Below are positions 40,201-52,317 of a stretch of DNA of 64,000 nucleotides, in pieces; position 1 is the stretch's first letter, and each line of letters begins with the position of its first letter. The stretch is from Candidatus Accumulibacter necessarius (GTDB taxonomy: Bacteria; Pseudomonadota; Gammaproteobacteria; Burkholderiales; Rhodocyclaceae). The position numbers and the translations under genes are program-made. The notes under the pieces were generated by a model. That model worked only from the letters and a program-made list of their open reading frames with translations, made no database searches and was not told where the DNA came from. Location of the stretch: NCBI GenBank assembly GCA_017302435.1, contig JAFLDL010000007.1, positions 53,897 to 117,896 of the forward strand. Direction: 5' to 3'.

Positions 40201-41127
40201 TCACGAGGGCGACAGGCGACAGTGGGAACCCTCTCTAACCTGCGTCCCGAACAGGAACTGGGCCGCGGAGAGTCGCTTGCCGCCAGCTCGCTGAATCTCC
40301 GTCAGCCGCAGCGCCCCTTGGCCACAGGCCACGACCAATCCGCTCTGGTCAGCCGCAAGAATCTCGCCGGGTAGCCCACTGCCGGCGACGAGTTCAGCGC
40401 GCCAGACCTTGAGCAAATTGTCGTCAAGAGAGAACGTCGCACCGGGATAGGGGTTGAAAGCACGCACCTGCCGTTCCAATTGTACTGCTGGCAGACGCCA
40501 ATCCAAGGGCGCCTCCGCCTTGCTGACCTTGGCTGCGTAGCTGATCCCGGATATCGCCTGCGGGCACGCCGCCATTGGCAGCTGCGCCAGCACCTCGACG
40601 ATGAGGTGGGCGCCCTGCTCAGCCAGCCTGTCATGCAGCGAAGAAGAAGTATCGTCCAGCGTGATCGGCTGCCGCGCCGAAAGCAACACCGGTCCGCTGT
40701 CAAGCCCGGCATCCATCTGCATGATGCACACGCCGGTTTCCGTGTCGCCCGCCATAATCGCGCGCTGAACAGGTGCCGCACCGCGCCAGCGGGGGAGCAG
40801 CGACGCATGAATGTTGATACAGCCAAAGCGCGGCATGTCGAGCACCGGTTGTGGCAGAATCAGACCGTAGGCTGCGACAACGACCACCTCGGCACCCGCA
40901 GCACGAATCCGGTCCTGTGCCGCGGCATCCTTCAGCGTTGGCGGTTGGAAAACCTCGATCTCTGCGGCTGAGGCCAGTTCCTTGACCGCCGAGGCATGGA
41001 CCGCCATCCCCCGCCCCGAGGCCCGATCAGGCTGTGTCAGTACCAGCACCACCTCATGGCCCGCAGCGACAACCGCCCGCAGGGCAATCGCAGCGAACGC
41101 GGGTGTGCCTGCGAATACCAGTCTCAT
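40201..41127 (-). CDS. fmt: Methionyl-tRNA formyltransferase
   Basis: 308 residues from ATG 41127. Fmt formylates initiator methionyl-tRNA using 10-formyltetrahydrofolate. It opens with [19 protein letters not shown], has the substrate-loop [10 protein letters not shown], the catalytic region [22 protein letters not shown] with Asn and His, and [18 protein letters not shown]. The C-terminal tRNA-binding domain follows ([12 protein letters not shown]). The start overlaps the def stop in ATGA, giving the usual def-fmt coupling. Confidence 0.97.
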   Translation of the reverse strand: MRLVFAGTPAFAAIALRAVVAAGHEVVLVLTQPDRASGRGMAVHASAVKELASAAEIEVFQPPTLKDAAAQDRIRAAGAEVVVVAAYGLILPQPVLDMPRFGCINIHASLLPRWRGAAPVQRAIMAGDTETGVCIMQMDAGLDSGPVLLSARQPITLDDTSSSLHDRLAEQGAHLIVEVLAQLPMAACPQAISGISYAAKVSKAEAPLDWRLPAVQLERQVRAFNPYPGATFSLDDNLLKVWRAELVAGSGLPGEILAADQSGLVVACGQGALRLTEIQRAGGKRLSAAQFLFGTQVREGSHCRLSPS

Positions 41128-41627
41128 GCGGTGATTCGCGCTTGCTTGGCCAACTTGTTCTTGATCCGCAGCTGCTTCAATTGCGAGAGGTGCTCGACAA
41201 AAACTCGCCCCTCCAGATGGTCGATCTCGTGCTGCAGGCATACCGCCAGCAAACCAGTCGCCTCAACGGTCTGCTCTCGTCCTTCCAGATCCAGATAACG
41301 GACGACAACATGTTCGGCACGCTCAACCTTGTCGTAAATCCCGGGCACTGACAGACAGCCCTCCTCACAGACCTGCAGGCCATCCTTCTCGATGACTTCC
41401 GGGTTAATCAGAGTCAGGAGCTGATCCCTGGTTTCCGAAGCGTCAATCACTATGACCCGTTTGTGCACGTCGACCTGCGTTGCCGCAAGACCAATCCCAG
41501 GCGCCTCGTACATCGTCTCGGCCATGTCACGCGCCAAGCGACAAATGCTTCCGTCAACCTCCTCGACGCGTTCGGCAATTTTCTTCAGGCGCGGATCGGG
41601 AAAGCGAAGTATCGGTAATAGAGACAT
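41124..41627 (-). CDS. def: Peptide deformylase
   Basis: 167 residues from ATG 41627 ([14 protein letters not shown]); an in-frame ATG lies 11 codons upstream but is not family-like. Def removes the formyl group from nascent proteins. All three motifs are present: [16 protein letters not shown] with the metal Cys, and QHEIDHLEG with two metal His and the catalytic Glu. It is the first gene of the def-fmt pair and is divergent from the LysM gene. Confidence 0.97.
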   Translation of the reverse strand: MSLLPILRFPDPRLKKIAERVEEVDGSICRLARDMAETMYEAPGIGLAATQVDVHKRVIVIDASETRDQLLTLINPEVIEKDGLQVCEEGCLSVPGIYDKVERAEHVVVRYLDLEGREQTVEATGLLAVCLQHEIDHLEGRVFVEHLSQLKQLRIKNKLAKQARITA

Positions 41628-41823
41628 AAAAAGCTTGATCGAAGAAGTAACTACGTGCAAAATCTAACGCAGTGTCTTGAGAATGCCGACGTCGTTTGCA
41701 CGGCGGGTTGGACAAACTGGATAACAGACTTGCGTAACCAACGAAAAGGGACAAACGCCTGCAGCGGGAGTTCCCTGACCGCCTCGCCCCCGCGTCTGCG
41801 ACTATTCGTACGAGGATAACACG

Positions 41824-42840
41824 ATGATCCGCATTATATCCGCGTTCATTCTGGCCATGGTCAGCTCGCTCTCCAGCGCTGCCGGGCAGGAACTTCGGCT
41901 CGTCGACGGCGCCCCCCAGCGTCACGTCGTTGTGCCGGGAGACACGCTCTGGGGAATCTCGGGTAAGTTTCTAAAGGACCCCTGGCTCTGGCCAGACATC
42001 TGGCGCATGAATCGCGAGGACATCAGGAATCCACACCGCATCTTCCCGGGAGACGTCATTCTTCTCGACCGCGATGTGCTTGGCAAGCCACGACTGCGGC
42101 TTGAGAGGGCCCGGATGGTCCCGCAGATCCATATTGAAACAATGGAGCAGGGAATTCCTGCGATTCCGCCAAACGTCATCAGGCCATTCCTCTCCGACCC
42201 TCTGATCGTCGAGGCGCACAGTCTTGACACCGCAGCACGCATCATCGCCACGCCCAATGATCGGGTCTATATTGGCAACGGTGATCTTGCCTATGTAGCC
42301 AATGCCGATCCTGCCAAACTCGATTGGCAGGTCTACCGCAATGGCAAACCGTTGCTGGACCCCGAAAGTGGCGAGATTCTCGGCTATGAGGCCTTCTATC
42401 TGGGCACCGCCAGGCAAATAGAGGCCGGCAACCCGGCAACCTTCGAAGTCGTGACCATGAAGCAGGAGATCGGCCGTAGCGATCGTCTCGTGCCGGCCAT
42501 TCGACCCCCGCTGGTCGCCTATGTCCCGCACAGGCCAGATTTTCTGGTTGATGGTCGCGTGATTTCGGTATATGGCGGTGTCGACGCGGCAGGGCGTGGG
42601 TCGATTGTCTCGATCAATCGCGGTACCCAAGACGGCATCGAGATCGGGCACGTGCTCGCCCTGGAGCGCAATCGCACGGTGATTGAGCGTGACGAGCAGG
42701 ATCAGAAGGTGGTCGTGCCGATCCCCCCCGAGCGAATCGGCCTGCTTTTCGTGTTCCGACCGTTCGAACGTATCTCCTACGGCCTGATAGTGCAGTCGGA
42801 CGGTACCGTCGACGTCAACGACTTCGCCCGCACTCCCTAG
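41824..42840 (+). CDS. LysM-domain exported protein
   Basis: 338 residues. A signal peptide (1-20) is followed by one LysM peptidoglycan-binding domain (HVVVPGDTLWGISGKFLKDPWLWPDIWRMN..IFPGDVI). The remaining 230 residues form a conserved region seen in betaproteobacterial LysM proteins encoded upstream of dprA (VIRPFLSDPLIVE, YGLIVQSDGTVDVNDF). It is a periplasmic protein of unknown role. GAGGA is present in the leader before ATG. dprA starts two bases after its stop. Confidence 0.92.
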   Translation: MIRIISAFILAMVSSLSSAAGQELRLVDGAPQRHVVVPGDTLWGISGKFLKDPWLWPDIWRMNREDIRNPHRIFPGDVILLDRDVLGKPRLRLERARMVPQIHIETMEQGIPAIPPNVIRPFLSDPLIVEAHSLDTAARIIATPNDRVYIGNGDLAYVANADPAKLDWQVYRNGKPLLDPESGEILGYEAFYLGTARQIEAGNPATFEVVTMKQEIGRSDRLVPAIRPPLVAYVPHRPDFLVDGRVISVYGGVDAAGRGSIVSINRGTQDGIEIGHVLALERNRTVIERDEQDQKVVVPIPPERIGLLFVFRPFERISYGLIVQSDGTVDVNDFARTP

Positions 42841-42842
42841 CG

Positions 42843-43931
42843 ATGGGTGTGGCCGAGTCGCTGGCTGACTGGCTACGACTGACGCTGATTCCGGGTATTG
42901 GCGGTGAAACGCAGCGCAAGCTTCTGACCGCCTTCGGGCTGCCGGAAACGATTTTCTCTGCTGGCCGACAGGCGCTGACCTCAATTGTCGGCGACAAGGC
43001 CGCGAGACTCCTGCTCGACACCGACAATCACCCCGCCGTTGAGCAAGCGCTTGTCTGGTCGGACGCACCCGGCCAGCACCTGGTCTGTCTGGCCGACCCC
43101 GACTACCCCCAAACGCTGCTTCAGATTCCCGACCCACCGACGCTACTCTACGTCCGCGGGCGGCTCGATCTCCTCAACTCGGCAGCTTTGGCGATGATCG
43201 GTAGCCGCAACCCCACGCCCCAGGGTAGCCAAAACGCCGAGCGCTTCGCTGCAGCCCTCGCCCAAGCCGGCCTCACTGTCACCAGTGGGCTGGCCTTGGG
43301 CATAGACGCTGCAGCGCACCGCGGTGCCCTGACAGCCTCAGGCAACACCGTGGCGTTCATCGGAACGGGGATTGACCGCATCTACCCCGCCACGAACAGG
43401 CAGCTAGCAATCGAGATAGCTGCCAGAGGCTCGATCATATCGGAGTTTCCCCTTGGCACACCGCCTGTCGCCGCCAACTTCCCCCGCCGCAACCGCCTGA
43501 TTGCGGGCTTATCACTCGGTGCGTTGGTCGTCGAGGCAACCGTAGACAGCGGCTCGCTGATTACCGCCCGCCTGGCCTCCGAGCAAGGGCGGGAAGTCTT
43601 TGCCATCCCCGGCTCGATTCACTCGCCGCAATCACGGGGCTGCCACAAGCTGATCAAGCAGGGTGCAAAACTGGTTGAAACGGTTCAGGATGTGCTTGAC
43701 GAACTGCACTGGAAGAGCGCTCCAGCCGAGTTTCCTTTGCAGTCCGAATCGGCCCAGGATATCCCGGGCCTGCTGCACAGCATGGGTTTCGATCCCTGCA
43801 GCTTGGACGAGCTCGCCCACCTCAACGGCTTGACGGCTGGCGTCGTTTCGGTGATGCTGCTTCATCTGGAGCTGGATGGCCAGGTCGCCAGTCTCCCGGG
43901 CGGCCGCTATCAACGGATTTCCCAAGCCTGA
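42843..43931 (+). CDS. dprA: DNA-processing protein DprA
   Basis: 362 residues. DprA loads RecA onto incoming single-stranded DNA during natural transformation. The Rossmann-like core is shown by LAMIGSRNPTPQGSQNAERFA, TVTSGLALGIDAAAHRGAL, FIGTGIDRIYPATN, and SEFPLGTPPVAANFPRRNRLIAGLS. A C-terminal winged-helix region (SLDELAHLNGLTAGVVSVMLLHLELDGQV) follows. It is in a LysM-dprA-smg-topB run on the plus strand. Confidence 0.97.
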   Translation: MGVAESLADWLRLTLIPGIGGETQRKLLTAFGLPETIFSAGRQALTSIVGDKAARLLLDTDNHPAVEQALVWSDAPGQHLVCLADPDYPQTLLQIPDPPTLLYVRGRLDLLNSAALAMIGSRNPTPQGSQNAERFAAALAQAGLTVTSGLALGIDAAAHRGALTASGNTVAFIGTGIDRIYPATNRQLAIEIAARGSIISEFPLGTPPVAANFPRRNRLIAGLSLGALVVEATVDSGSLITARLASEQGREVFAIPGSIHSPQSRGCHKLIKQGAKLVETVQDVLDELHWKSAPAEFPLQSESAQDIPGLLHSMGFDPCSLDELAHLNGLTAGVVSVMLLHLELDGQVASLPGGRYQRISQA

Positions 43932-43942
43932 GAACCTGTACC

Positions 43943-44392
43943 ATGATCGACATCCTTGTTTACCTGTTCGCGAACTATCACGATTTCAACGCCCGACCGA
44001 AAACCAAGACGCTCAAGCGCAAATTGAGCGCCGTTGGCTTCAAGGACGAGGCCATCGGTGTTGCCCTGCGTTGGCTGGATGGCCTGAAGGCCACCGCAGT
44101 CGTTGATTTGCCAGCCAGCCATCGTGCGCTACGGGTCTACCTGGCGACGGAACAGCAAAAGCTTGGTCTCGACGGCCTGGGGTTCATCGCCTTTCTTGAA
44201 GCAGCCAACCTGATCACGCCCGCCTTGAGGGAATTGGTCATTGAACGCGCGATGATTCTCGACGATGACCCCGTGCCACTTGCCAAGTTTAAGATTATCG
44301 TCTTGATGGTTCTCTGGAGTCACGAACAAGACCTTGAGCCACTGGTTGTCGAGGAACTGCTCGACGCCGGCGACTCGCGAATGTTGCACTGA
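43943..44392 (+). CDS. smg: Smg family protein (DUF494)
   Basis: 149 residues. It begins MIDILVYLFANYHDF and ends with the VLMVLWSHEQDLEPLVVEELLD block characteristic of the Smg/DUF494 family. The protein is found beside dprA in beta- and gammaproteobacteria, as here (11-base gap), and has no proven function. No transmembrane helix is present. Confidence 0.93.
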   Translation: MIDILVYLFANYHDFNARPKTKTLKRKLSAVGFKDEAIGVALRWLDGLKATAVVDLPASHRALRVYLATEQQKLGLDGLGFIAFLEAANLITPALRELVIERAMILDDDPVPLAKFKIIVLMVLWSHEQDLEPLVVEELLDAGDSRMLH

Positions 44393-44699
44393 CCACAGTT
44401 CCGGCACCCCTCCCTATGCGTCCACCATGCGCATGCGAACGAGCCGGTCACTGGCAGCCGCGGCGGAAGCGCCTTCGCGACCAGGCTATCCCGGCGAATT
44501 GCCGGGTGCTGCTGAGCCGCCACTGATTGGCCGGTATTGGTGACACCAGCGCGTTTGACAACAAGCTTTTGATTACCGCGAGCGACGCCCTTGCTTGCCA
44601 AGTACGGTGGAGTGCTCTTATCATGGCCTGCGGGATGCCGGCCATTGATCATCCCCTTACCTTTCCTTTGCCACTCTCCCCGGTTGATGAATGCCCCCC
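44393..44699. other. smg-topB intergenic stretch
   Basis: About 300 bases with no credible gene, tRNA or strong hairpin. It should carry the topB promoter, but no convincing -35/-10 pair was seen. Three candidate ATG codons for topB lie at its right end (44687 out of frame, 44691, 44700). Confidence 0.4.
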
Positions 44700-47291
44700 A
44701 TGAGCAAGAAACTGATCATCACCGAGAAGCCGTCCGTTGCCGCCGACCTTGCTCGTGCCATCGGCGGATTCGTTCGACAAGACGACTATTACGAGAGTGA
44801 AGACTACGTTCTTTCCTCCGCAATTGGTCATCTCCTGGAACTGGCCTGCCCGGAGGAATATGAAGTCAAGCGTGGCAAGTGGTCTTTCGCTCATCTTCCA
44901 GTGATTCCACCTCACTTCGCGCTACAGCCGATTGCGAAGACTGAATCACGCCTCAAGCTTCTGGTTCGGCTGATCCGGAGGAAGGACGTCGTCGGTCTTA
45001 TAAACGCCTGCGATGCTGGCCGCGAAGGCGAGCTGATCTTCAACTACATCAACCAGCACGCGGCGAGTGGTAAACCCGTCGAGCGCTTGTGGCTTCAATC
45101 GATGACCCCGTTATCCATTCGCGACGGCTTTTCCCGACTGCGCAGCGGTACCGAGATGCTCGGCCTCGCCAATGCCGCTGTCTGCCGATCGGAATCGGAC
45201 TGGCTGGTCGGCATCAATGGCACGCGGGCGATGACCGCTTTCAACTCGAAGACTGGCGGTTTCCACCTGACGACCGTCGGCCGCGTCCAGACGCCCACGC
45301 TGGCGCTGATTGTCGACCGCGAGGACCGGATACGCAAGTTCAAGCCTCGCGACTACTGGGACCTCGAGGGCCGCTTCACCTGTGTTGCGGGGGAATACCG
45401 GGGCAAATGGTTCGATGAGAACTTCAAGGGCAGGGATGACGACGAACATGCGCGCGCCGACCGGCTCTGGGATGAAGCCCGAGCAATCATGCTGCAGCAA
45501 AAATGCGTCGGCAAGGACGGTGAAGTCAGCGAGGAGTCAAAGGCTTCAACCCAGCTTTCGCCTCTGCTCTACGATTTGACCAGCCTGCAACGCGAGGCCA
45601 ATGGCCGCTTCGGTTTTTCCGCCAAGGCAACGCTCGGTTTGGCACAGGCGCTTTACGAGAAACACAAGGTACTGACCTATCCTCGTACCGACGCCCGTGC
45701 GCTACCGGAAGACTATCGCCAGACCGTCAACAGTACGCTCGCGATGTTCACCGGGGAGGGTATCGGCAAAGGCCACGATGAGGCCACCCTGGCTCGCTAC
45801 GCACCTTTTGCACAGCAGATACTTGCCCGCAACTGGGTGGTTCCAAACAAACGCATCTTCAACAATGCCAAGATCTCCGATCACTTCGCAATCATCCCGA
45901 CGCTGCAGGCACCAAAACACCTGTCTGAGCCCGAGTTCAAGCTCTACGACATGGTCGTCAAGCGCTTTCTGGCGGTTTTCTATCCGGCAGCGGAATACCT
46001 GATCACGACCCGAATCACCCGCGTCGAGAGTGAGCCGTTCAAGACCGAAGGCAAGGTACTGGTCCAGCCGGGTTGGCTGGCGGTCTATGGCCGCGAAGGG
46101 CAGCAAGGGGAAGAGGGTAATCTGGTCGCTGTGGACCCGAACGAGCGGGTGAACGCCGAAGAAGTGGTCCTCTGTGCGCACCAGACCAAGCCGCCGGCCC
46201 GCTATTCGGAAGCCAGCCTATTGACGGCTATGGAGGGTGCCGGCAAGGCGATGGACGACGAGGAACTACGGGCAGCCATGGCCGGGCGCGGTCTGGGCAC
46301 TCCCGCTACCCGTGCCCAGATCATCGAGAACCTCCTTGCCGAACAGTATCTGCTGCGTGAAGGCCGCGAGCTTGTGCCGACCGCCAAAGCCTTCTCGCTG
46401 ATGACTCTTCTCAACGGACTGGGCATCCCGGAGCTGACTGCCCCAGAGCTCACCGGCGAATGGGAGTGGAAGCTTGCCCGCATGGAACGGGGAGAGATGT
46501 CGCGAAGCGAGTTCATGAAGGAAATCGCGGCGATGACACAACACATTGTCGACCGCGCCAAGAGCTACGATAGCGACAGCATCCCGGGCGACTTCGGTGA
46601 GCTAACGACGCCCTGTCCAAGGTGCGGTGGTTTGATCAGGGAAACCTACAAGAAATTCCAGTGCCAGGCCTGCGACTTCGCTCTCTGGAAAATCGTTGCC
46701 GGTCGACAGTTCGAAGCCAAAGAGATCGAAGAGCTCCTGGCGACGCGACGGGTTGGTCCGCTGACCGGATTCCGCAACAAGATGGGCCGCCCCTTCAGCG
46801 CCCTGATCCAGCTCAACGCCGAGAACGCCCCGGAATTCGACTTCGGACAGCCCAGAGATGGCGACGACCGCGTCAGCGAAGAGGTTGATTTCTCTGAAAG
46901 CGAGGCGCTAGGGGCTTGCCCAAAGTGCGGCGCTCAGGTCTTCGAGCACGGAATGGCCTATGTTTGCGAGAAGTCCGTAGGCTCGGCCAAGAGTTGTGAC
47001 TTCCGCTCGGGTACTGTCATCCTGCAGCAGACAGTCGAACCCGAACAGATGCGGAAGCTGCTCAGGACCGGACGTACGGACTTGCTCGGCAATTTTGTCT
47101 CCGCCCGCACTCGTCGCAAGTTTTCCGCCTATCTGGTACGCGGTGCGGATGGTAAGGTCGGCTTCGAGTTCGAGAAACGCGAACCCAGAACGGCCAGGAA
47201 GACAAGCTCGGCTACGGCCGGGAAGACCAGCCCAAAGGAAGTGCCAGCAGGACCCAACGTGCCGGCACGTCGGCGGAAGGCTGGGTCCTGA
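44700..47291 (+). CDS. topB: DNA topoisomerase III
   Basis: 863 residues. A type IA topoisomerase: Toprim domain (KKLIITEKPSVAADLARAIG and NACDAGREGELIF), active-site tyrosine in LTYPRTDARALPEDY, and the RGLGTPATRAQIIE motif. The C-terminal zinc-ribbon units (CPRCGGLIRETYKKFQCQAC, then CPKCGAQVFEHGMAYVCEK with CDF) and a basic Ala/Lys tail extend it beyond E. coli TopB (653 residues). The extended form following dprA-smg is usual for betaproteobacteria as I recall. ATG at 44700 is preferred because the family starts MSKKLIITEKPSVA. A parS site lies 18 bases after its stop. Confidence 0.95.
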   Translation: MSKKLIITEKPSVAADLARAIGGFVRQDDYYESEDYVLSSAIGHLLELACPEEYEVKRGKWSFAHLPVIPPHFALQPIAKTESRLKLLVRLIRRKDVVGLINACDAGREGELIFNYINQHAASGKPVERLWLQSMTPLSIRDGFSRLRSGTEMLGLANAAVCRSESDWLVGINGTRAMTAFNSKTGGFHLTTVGRVQTPTLALIVDREDRIRKFKPRDYWDLEGRFTCVAGEYRGKWFDENFKGRDDDEHARADRLWDEARAIMLQQKCVGKDGEVSEESKASTQLSPLLYDLTSLQREANGRFGFSAKATLGLAQALYEKHKVLTYPRTDARALPEDYRQTVNSTLAMFTGEGIGKGHDEATLARYAPFAQQILARNWVVPNKRIFNNAKISDHFAIIPTLQAPKHLSEPEFKLYDMVVKRFLAVFYPAAEYLITTRITRVESEPFKTEGKVLVQPGWLAVYGREGQQGEEGNLVAVDPNERVNAEEVVLCAHQTKPPARYSEASLLTAMEGAGKAMDDEELRAAMAGRGLGTPATRAQIIENLLAEQYLLREGRELVPTAKAFSLMTLLNGLGIPELTAPELTGEWEWKLARMERGEMSRSEFMKEIAAMTQHIVDRAKSYDSDSIPGDFGELTTPCPRCGGLIRETYKKFQCQACDFALWKIVAGRQFEAKEIEELLATRRVGPLTGFRNKMGRPFSALIQLNAENAPEFDFGQPRDGDDRVSEEVDFSESEALGACPKCGAQVFEHGMAYVCEKSVGSAKSCDFRSGTVILQQTVEPEQMRKLLRTGRTDLLGNFVSARTRRKFSAYLVRGADGKVGFEFEKREPRTARKTSSATAGKTSPKEVPAGPNVPARRRKAGS

Positions 47292-47308
47292 CCCCACAAA
47301 GGGAAGCC

Positions 47309-47324
47309 TGTTTCACGTGGAACA
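47309..47324. other. parS: parS centromere site (perfect match)
   Basis: TGTTTCACGTGGAACA matches the chromosomal parS consensus TGTTNCACGTGNAACA at every defined position and is a full palindrome at the flanks. It lies in the short gap between the converging topB and oxyR genes, about 10.4 kb from the dnaA-dnaN gap. Confidence 0.95.
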
Positions 47325-47381
47325 ACGGTGGCTATCACTGCCACCCTGCCGCCACAACCGCCTCGCCGCAAGTATCACCTG

Positions 47382-48293
47382 TCAAACAGCGATCACGCCA
47401 GGTGGGGGCGCATCCAGGATGGCAGCTCGCAAGATATCAACGGCCTGTGGTCTGGGGAAAGTGGCTCGCCAGGCGATCACCACCTCACGTAGGGGCACAG
47501 GCTCACTGAAATGGCGAAATGACAGCAGCGAGTCTTCCTGTGGCCACGACGCAGCGGCCGATGCCGGGACGACGGATATGCCAGCGCCACTCGCTACCAT
47601 ATAGCGCACTGTTTCCAGGGAACTTCCTTCCACCGCGCCTTCCGTACCTCCTGGCGCCGCCAGCTTTGGGCATGCTTGCACCACCTGATCGCGAAAGCAG
47701 TTGCCAATACCCAGCAGCAACAGGTTCTCCGACGCTACCTGCCCGGGGTCGATCAAGGATTGCTGCGCCAGTTGATGTCCCCGCGGCATCACGACACAGA
47801 ACGGCTCCCGGTAGACAAGTCGCGATACGATACCGGACTCCGAAAACGGTAAGGCCACAACGATCACATCCAGCTCGGCCCGACGCAGCTGCGCAGCCAG
47901 GTTTACGGTGAAGTTCTCGTGCAGGAAGAGTGGCATCCGCGGAGCTCGCGCGTGCAGCGCCGGAATTAGCCTTGGCAACAGGTAGGGCGCTATCGTATAG
48001 ATGACGCCGAGGCGCAATGGCCCCTGCAGCGGATCCTTACCTTGTGCGACGATCTCCCTGAGCTTTCCTGCTTCCTCGAGTACGCGCTCAGCCTGCGCCG
48101 CGACCTGGTCGCCAATCGTTGTCAGGCGGACATCGGCTGATGACCGTTCGAAAAGGATAACGCCGTACCGCTCCTCAACCTTCTTCAGCGCAACCGAAAG
48201 GGTCGGTTGGCTAACGTGGCATTTCTCGGCAGCGTGTCCAAAGTGTCTCTCGCGAGCAAGGGACACGATATAACGCAGTTCCGTCAAAGTCAT
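47382..48293 (-). CDS. oxyR: Peroxide-sensing LysR-type regulator OxyR
   Basis: 303 residues from ATG 48293. The N-terminal winged helix-turn-helix is LysR type (HFGHAAEKCHVSQPTLSVALKKVEERYGVILFER). The redox cysteines stand at residues 199 and 208 (GNCFRDQVVQACP), matching positions 199/208 of E. coli OxyR, so peroxide sensing by disulfide formation is expected. An upstream in-frame ATG (48347) would add 18 atypical residues. It stands alone, converging with topB; no catalase or peroxiredoxin gene is adjacent. Confidence 0.94.
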   Translation of the reverse strand: MTLTELRYIVSLARERHFGHAAEKCHVSQPTLSVALKKVEERYGVILFERSSADVRLTTIGDQVAAQAERVLEEAGKLREIVAQGKDPLQGPLRLGVIYTIAPYLLPRLIPALHARAPRMPLFLHENFTVNLAAQLRRAELDVIVVALPFSESGIVSRLVYREPFCVVMPRGHQLAQQSLIDPGQVASENLLLLGIGNCFRDQVVQACPKLAAPGGTEGAVEGSSLETVRYMVASGAGISVVPASAAASWPQEDSLLSFRHFSEPVPLREVVIAWRATFPRPQAVDILRAAILDAPPPGVIAV

Positions 48294-48537
48294 CACGAAG
48301 ATCCCCTGGCTCAGATGGCGATTGCCTTGTGGGTATGGATAGCCCACTCCGCAACTCCGGTTAGCCGCCCAACACCAGCACCATCGACACCACCGTCACA
48401 ACACGTCGTGACCGCCCACAGATACCAGACAGACGAAACGGGGTACCTCGTTGCACCAGATCCTCGAATCAACCCCTTAGCCATCGCCATCCTCCCGAAA
48501 GAGCACCCGCCCTCAACATCGTTCAGCCCAATCATCG

Positions 48538-49269
48538 TTAGCCATCGACTCGGCCTCCCCGACGTTCCGCCAGGAGTTCAAGATCCGGCGATTCCAGCCA
48601 CATCCATTGACCCAAAGGCAATGTGACCGGCAAAGAAAAGCCACCAATGGCAATCCGATGCAATCCCTCCACACGATTGCCGGCTGCCGCGATCATTCGC
48701 TTGACCAGATGATACTTGCCCTGCGTCACGGTCAAGCGCAACTTTCGCTCGTCCAATAGCGTGCAGGCGCTGGCTACCACCCGCTTCGGTTCGCCATGCA
48801 ACTCCACTCCGCCTAGCAGCGCGGCGCATTGCGCATCGTCTACTGGATGCCGGGTGATCACCTCGTAAACCTTCGGCACCAGCTTTCGCGGTGAGGTATA
48901 ACTGTGAATGAAAGGACCATCGTCCGTCATCAGAAGCAGGCCTGTCGTATCCTGGTCAAGCCGGCCAACAGCCTGGACACCTCGCATTACCAACGGCCGA
49001 GGTAACAGCGAATAAACGCTGGGATGGCACACCGGCCGACGTGAACACTCATGGCCCGCAGGCTTGTTCAGCGCCAGATAGGCAACCTTGCGATAGGTCC
49101 ACAGAACATTGTCGACGGAAAAACTCAAACGCTCGGCCTCAAACTCAGCATCCGCATCATCGCAGACCTCTCCGTCCACCCTGACCCGACCCTGGCCAAC
49201 CAGCGCGCGGCACTCAGCGCGGCTGCCAAAGCCCTGCGATTTAAGCAATTGCTCAAGGTCCATTCGCAT
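48538..49269 (-). CDS. 16S rRNA pseudouridine synthase, RsuA family
   Basis: 243 residues. An N-terminal S4 RNA-binding domain (LEQLLKSQGFGSRAECRALVGQGRVRVDGE) is followed by the synthase domain with LALNKPAGHECSRR and the catalytic Asp in VGRLDQDTTGLLLMTDDG, then VTQGKYHLVKRMIAAAGNRVEGLHRIAIGG. This is the RsuA/RluB/RluE branch; the S4 domain and small size favour RsuA, which makes pseudouridine 516 in 16S rRNA. AGAGG lies six bases before ATG 49269; the next ATG is two codons later. Confidence 0.92.
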   Translation of the reverse strand: MRMDLEQLLKSQGFGSRAECRALVGQGRVRVDGEVCDDADAEFEAERLSFSVDNVLWTYRKVAYLALNKPAGHECSRRPVCHPSVYSLLPRPLVMRGVQAVGRLDQDTTGLLLMTDDGPFIHSYTSPRKLVPKVYEVITRHPVDDAQCAALLGGVELHGEPKRVVASACTLLDERKLRLTVTQGKYHLVKRMIAAAGNRVEGLHRIAIGGFSLPVTLPLGQWMWLESPDLELLAERRGGRVDG

Positions 49270-49354
49270 ACGATACCTCTTCGGCTATTGTTGCCCAACG
49301 CGACAACTGCAACAATAGGAACCCTGCCCCCCAACTTCGCGGAGACCGCCACTC

Positions 49355-49696
49355 ATGTTGGTGAAATTCACTTCCAGCACCTCCGGCCAGATCATGATGT
49401 TCGCCCAAACCGCGCGCCAATTGCTCGCTATCCTAGGCAAGGAGTGCAACGCCCGCGGAGTCATCACCACGGAGCAACTACCAGGGGCCATCGAACGACT
49501 ACGCCTCGCAGTTGCCGATGACAAGGGCATCTCTCCGGCCACGGACGAGCGGCCAAACGATGCTCCCGACAGCGATGACCGGGATCAGGCTGCGAGGGTT
49601 GGGCTTCGTCAGCGTGCGTACCCTTTGATCGAACTCCTCGTCTGGACGAGCAAGGAAGACGGATTTATCCTGTGGGAGGCTGCGAAGGACTTCTGA
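49355..49696 (+). CDS. DUF1840 protein
   Basis: 113 residues. The DUF1840 pattern is clear: MLVKFTSSTSGQIMMFAQTA at the start, LLAILGKECNARGVITTEQLPGAIERL in the middle and RAYPLIELLVWTSKEDGFILWE at the end. This is a small cytoplasmic betaproteobacterial family of unknown function. GGAGA lies nine bases before ATG. It is divergent from the pseudouridine synthase. Confidence 0.92.
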   Translation: MLVKFTSSTSGQIMMFAQTARQLLAILGKECNARGVITTEQLPGAIERLRLAVADDKGISPATDERPNDAPDSDDRDQAARVGLRQRAYPLIELLVWTSKEDGFILWEAAKDF

Positions 49697-49739
49697 CTGT
49701 TGTGGTGAAACCGGGACGGCACAACCCGAACCGACCGCG

Positions 49740-49754
49740 ACCCCCTCCGGGGGT
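49740..49754. terminator. Possible hairpin terminator
   Basis: ACCCCC (49740-49745) and GGGGGT (49749-49754) form a perfect six-base stem with a three-base loop, followed by a weak T-rich stretch (TTGGCTTTG). It lies between the ends of the converging DUF1840 and thiC genes and could end the former. Confidence 0.35.
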
Positions 49755-49982
49755 TTGGCTTTGTGTCTCACACGACAAGCACCCAGCGCTCTGCGTTAGC
49801 CATGGCCGCGAGCCTGCCCCGGACCGGAATTCTGCCAACCCTTCCTTTCACCCAAACAGTGCTTGGCCTAGGTTGATCCACCAAGCAGGAAACAAACAGC
49901 CGACACGATCGCCACCTATAGACAGCCGCCCTTTATGCGCCGTGAGGCTTCCTGGTTGGGCGGCGACACGCATGGCGCCGCT

Positions 49983-52145
<2,163 letters not shown>

Positions 52146-52317
52146 TCACCGTGCATGCGCAGTTGAGCACCGCAAGGAGATTTCTAGGCGACAGCTTCCG
52201 GCCAGCGGCAAAGACTGGAAGAATCGCTCGCTGCTTTGGAAAACTGGGGCCGACTGCTGCTTGCGTGCAAGCGCAAGGCTGATCGACAAGGTGATACCGG
52301 CTGCAGCCAAGGCTGGC

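Noticed and set aside
44700-47291. Chromosomal topoisomerase III as a mobile-element marker
   Set aside because: The dprA-smg-topB order is usual for betaproteobacterial chromosomes, and the base composition is like that of the neighbours.
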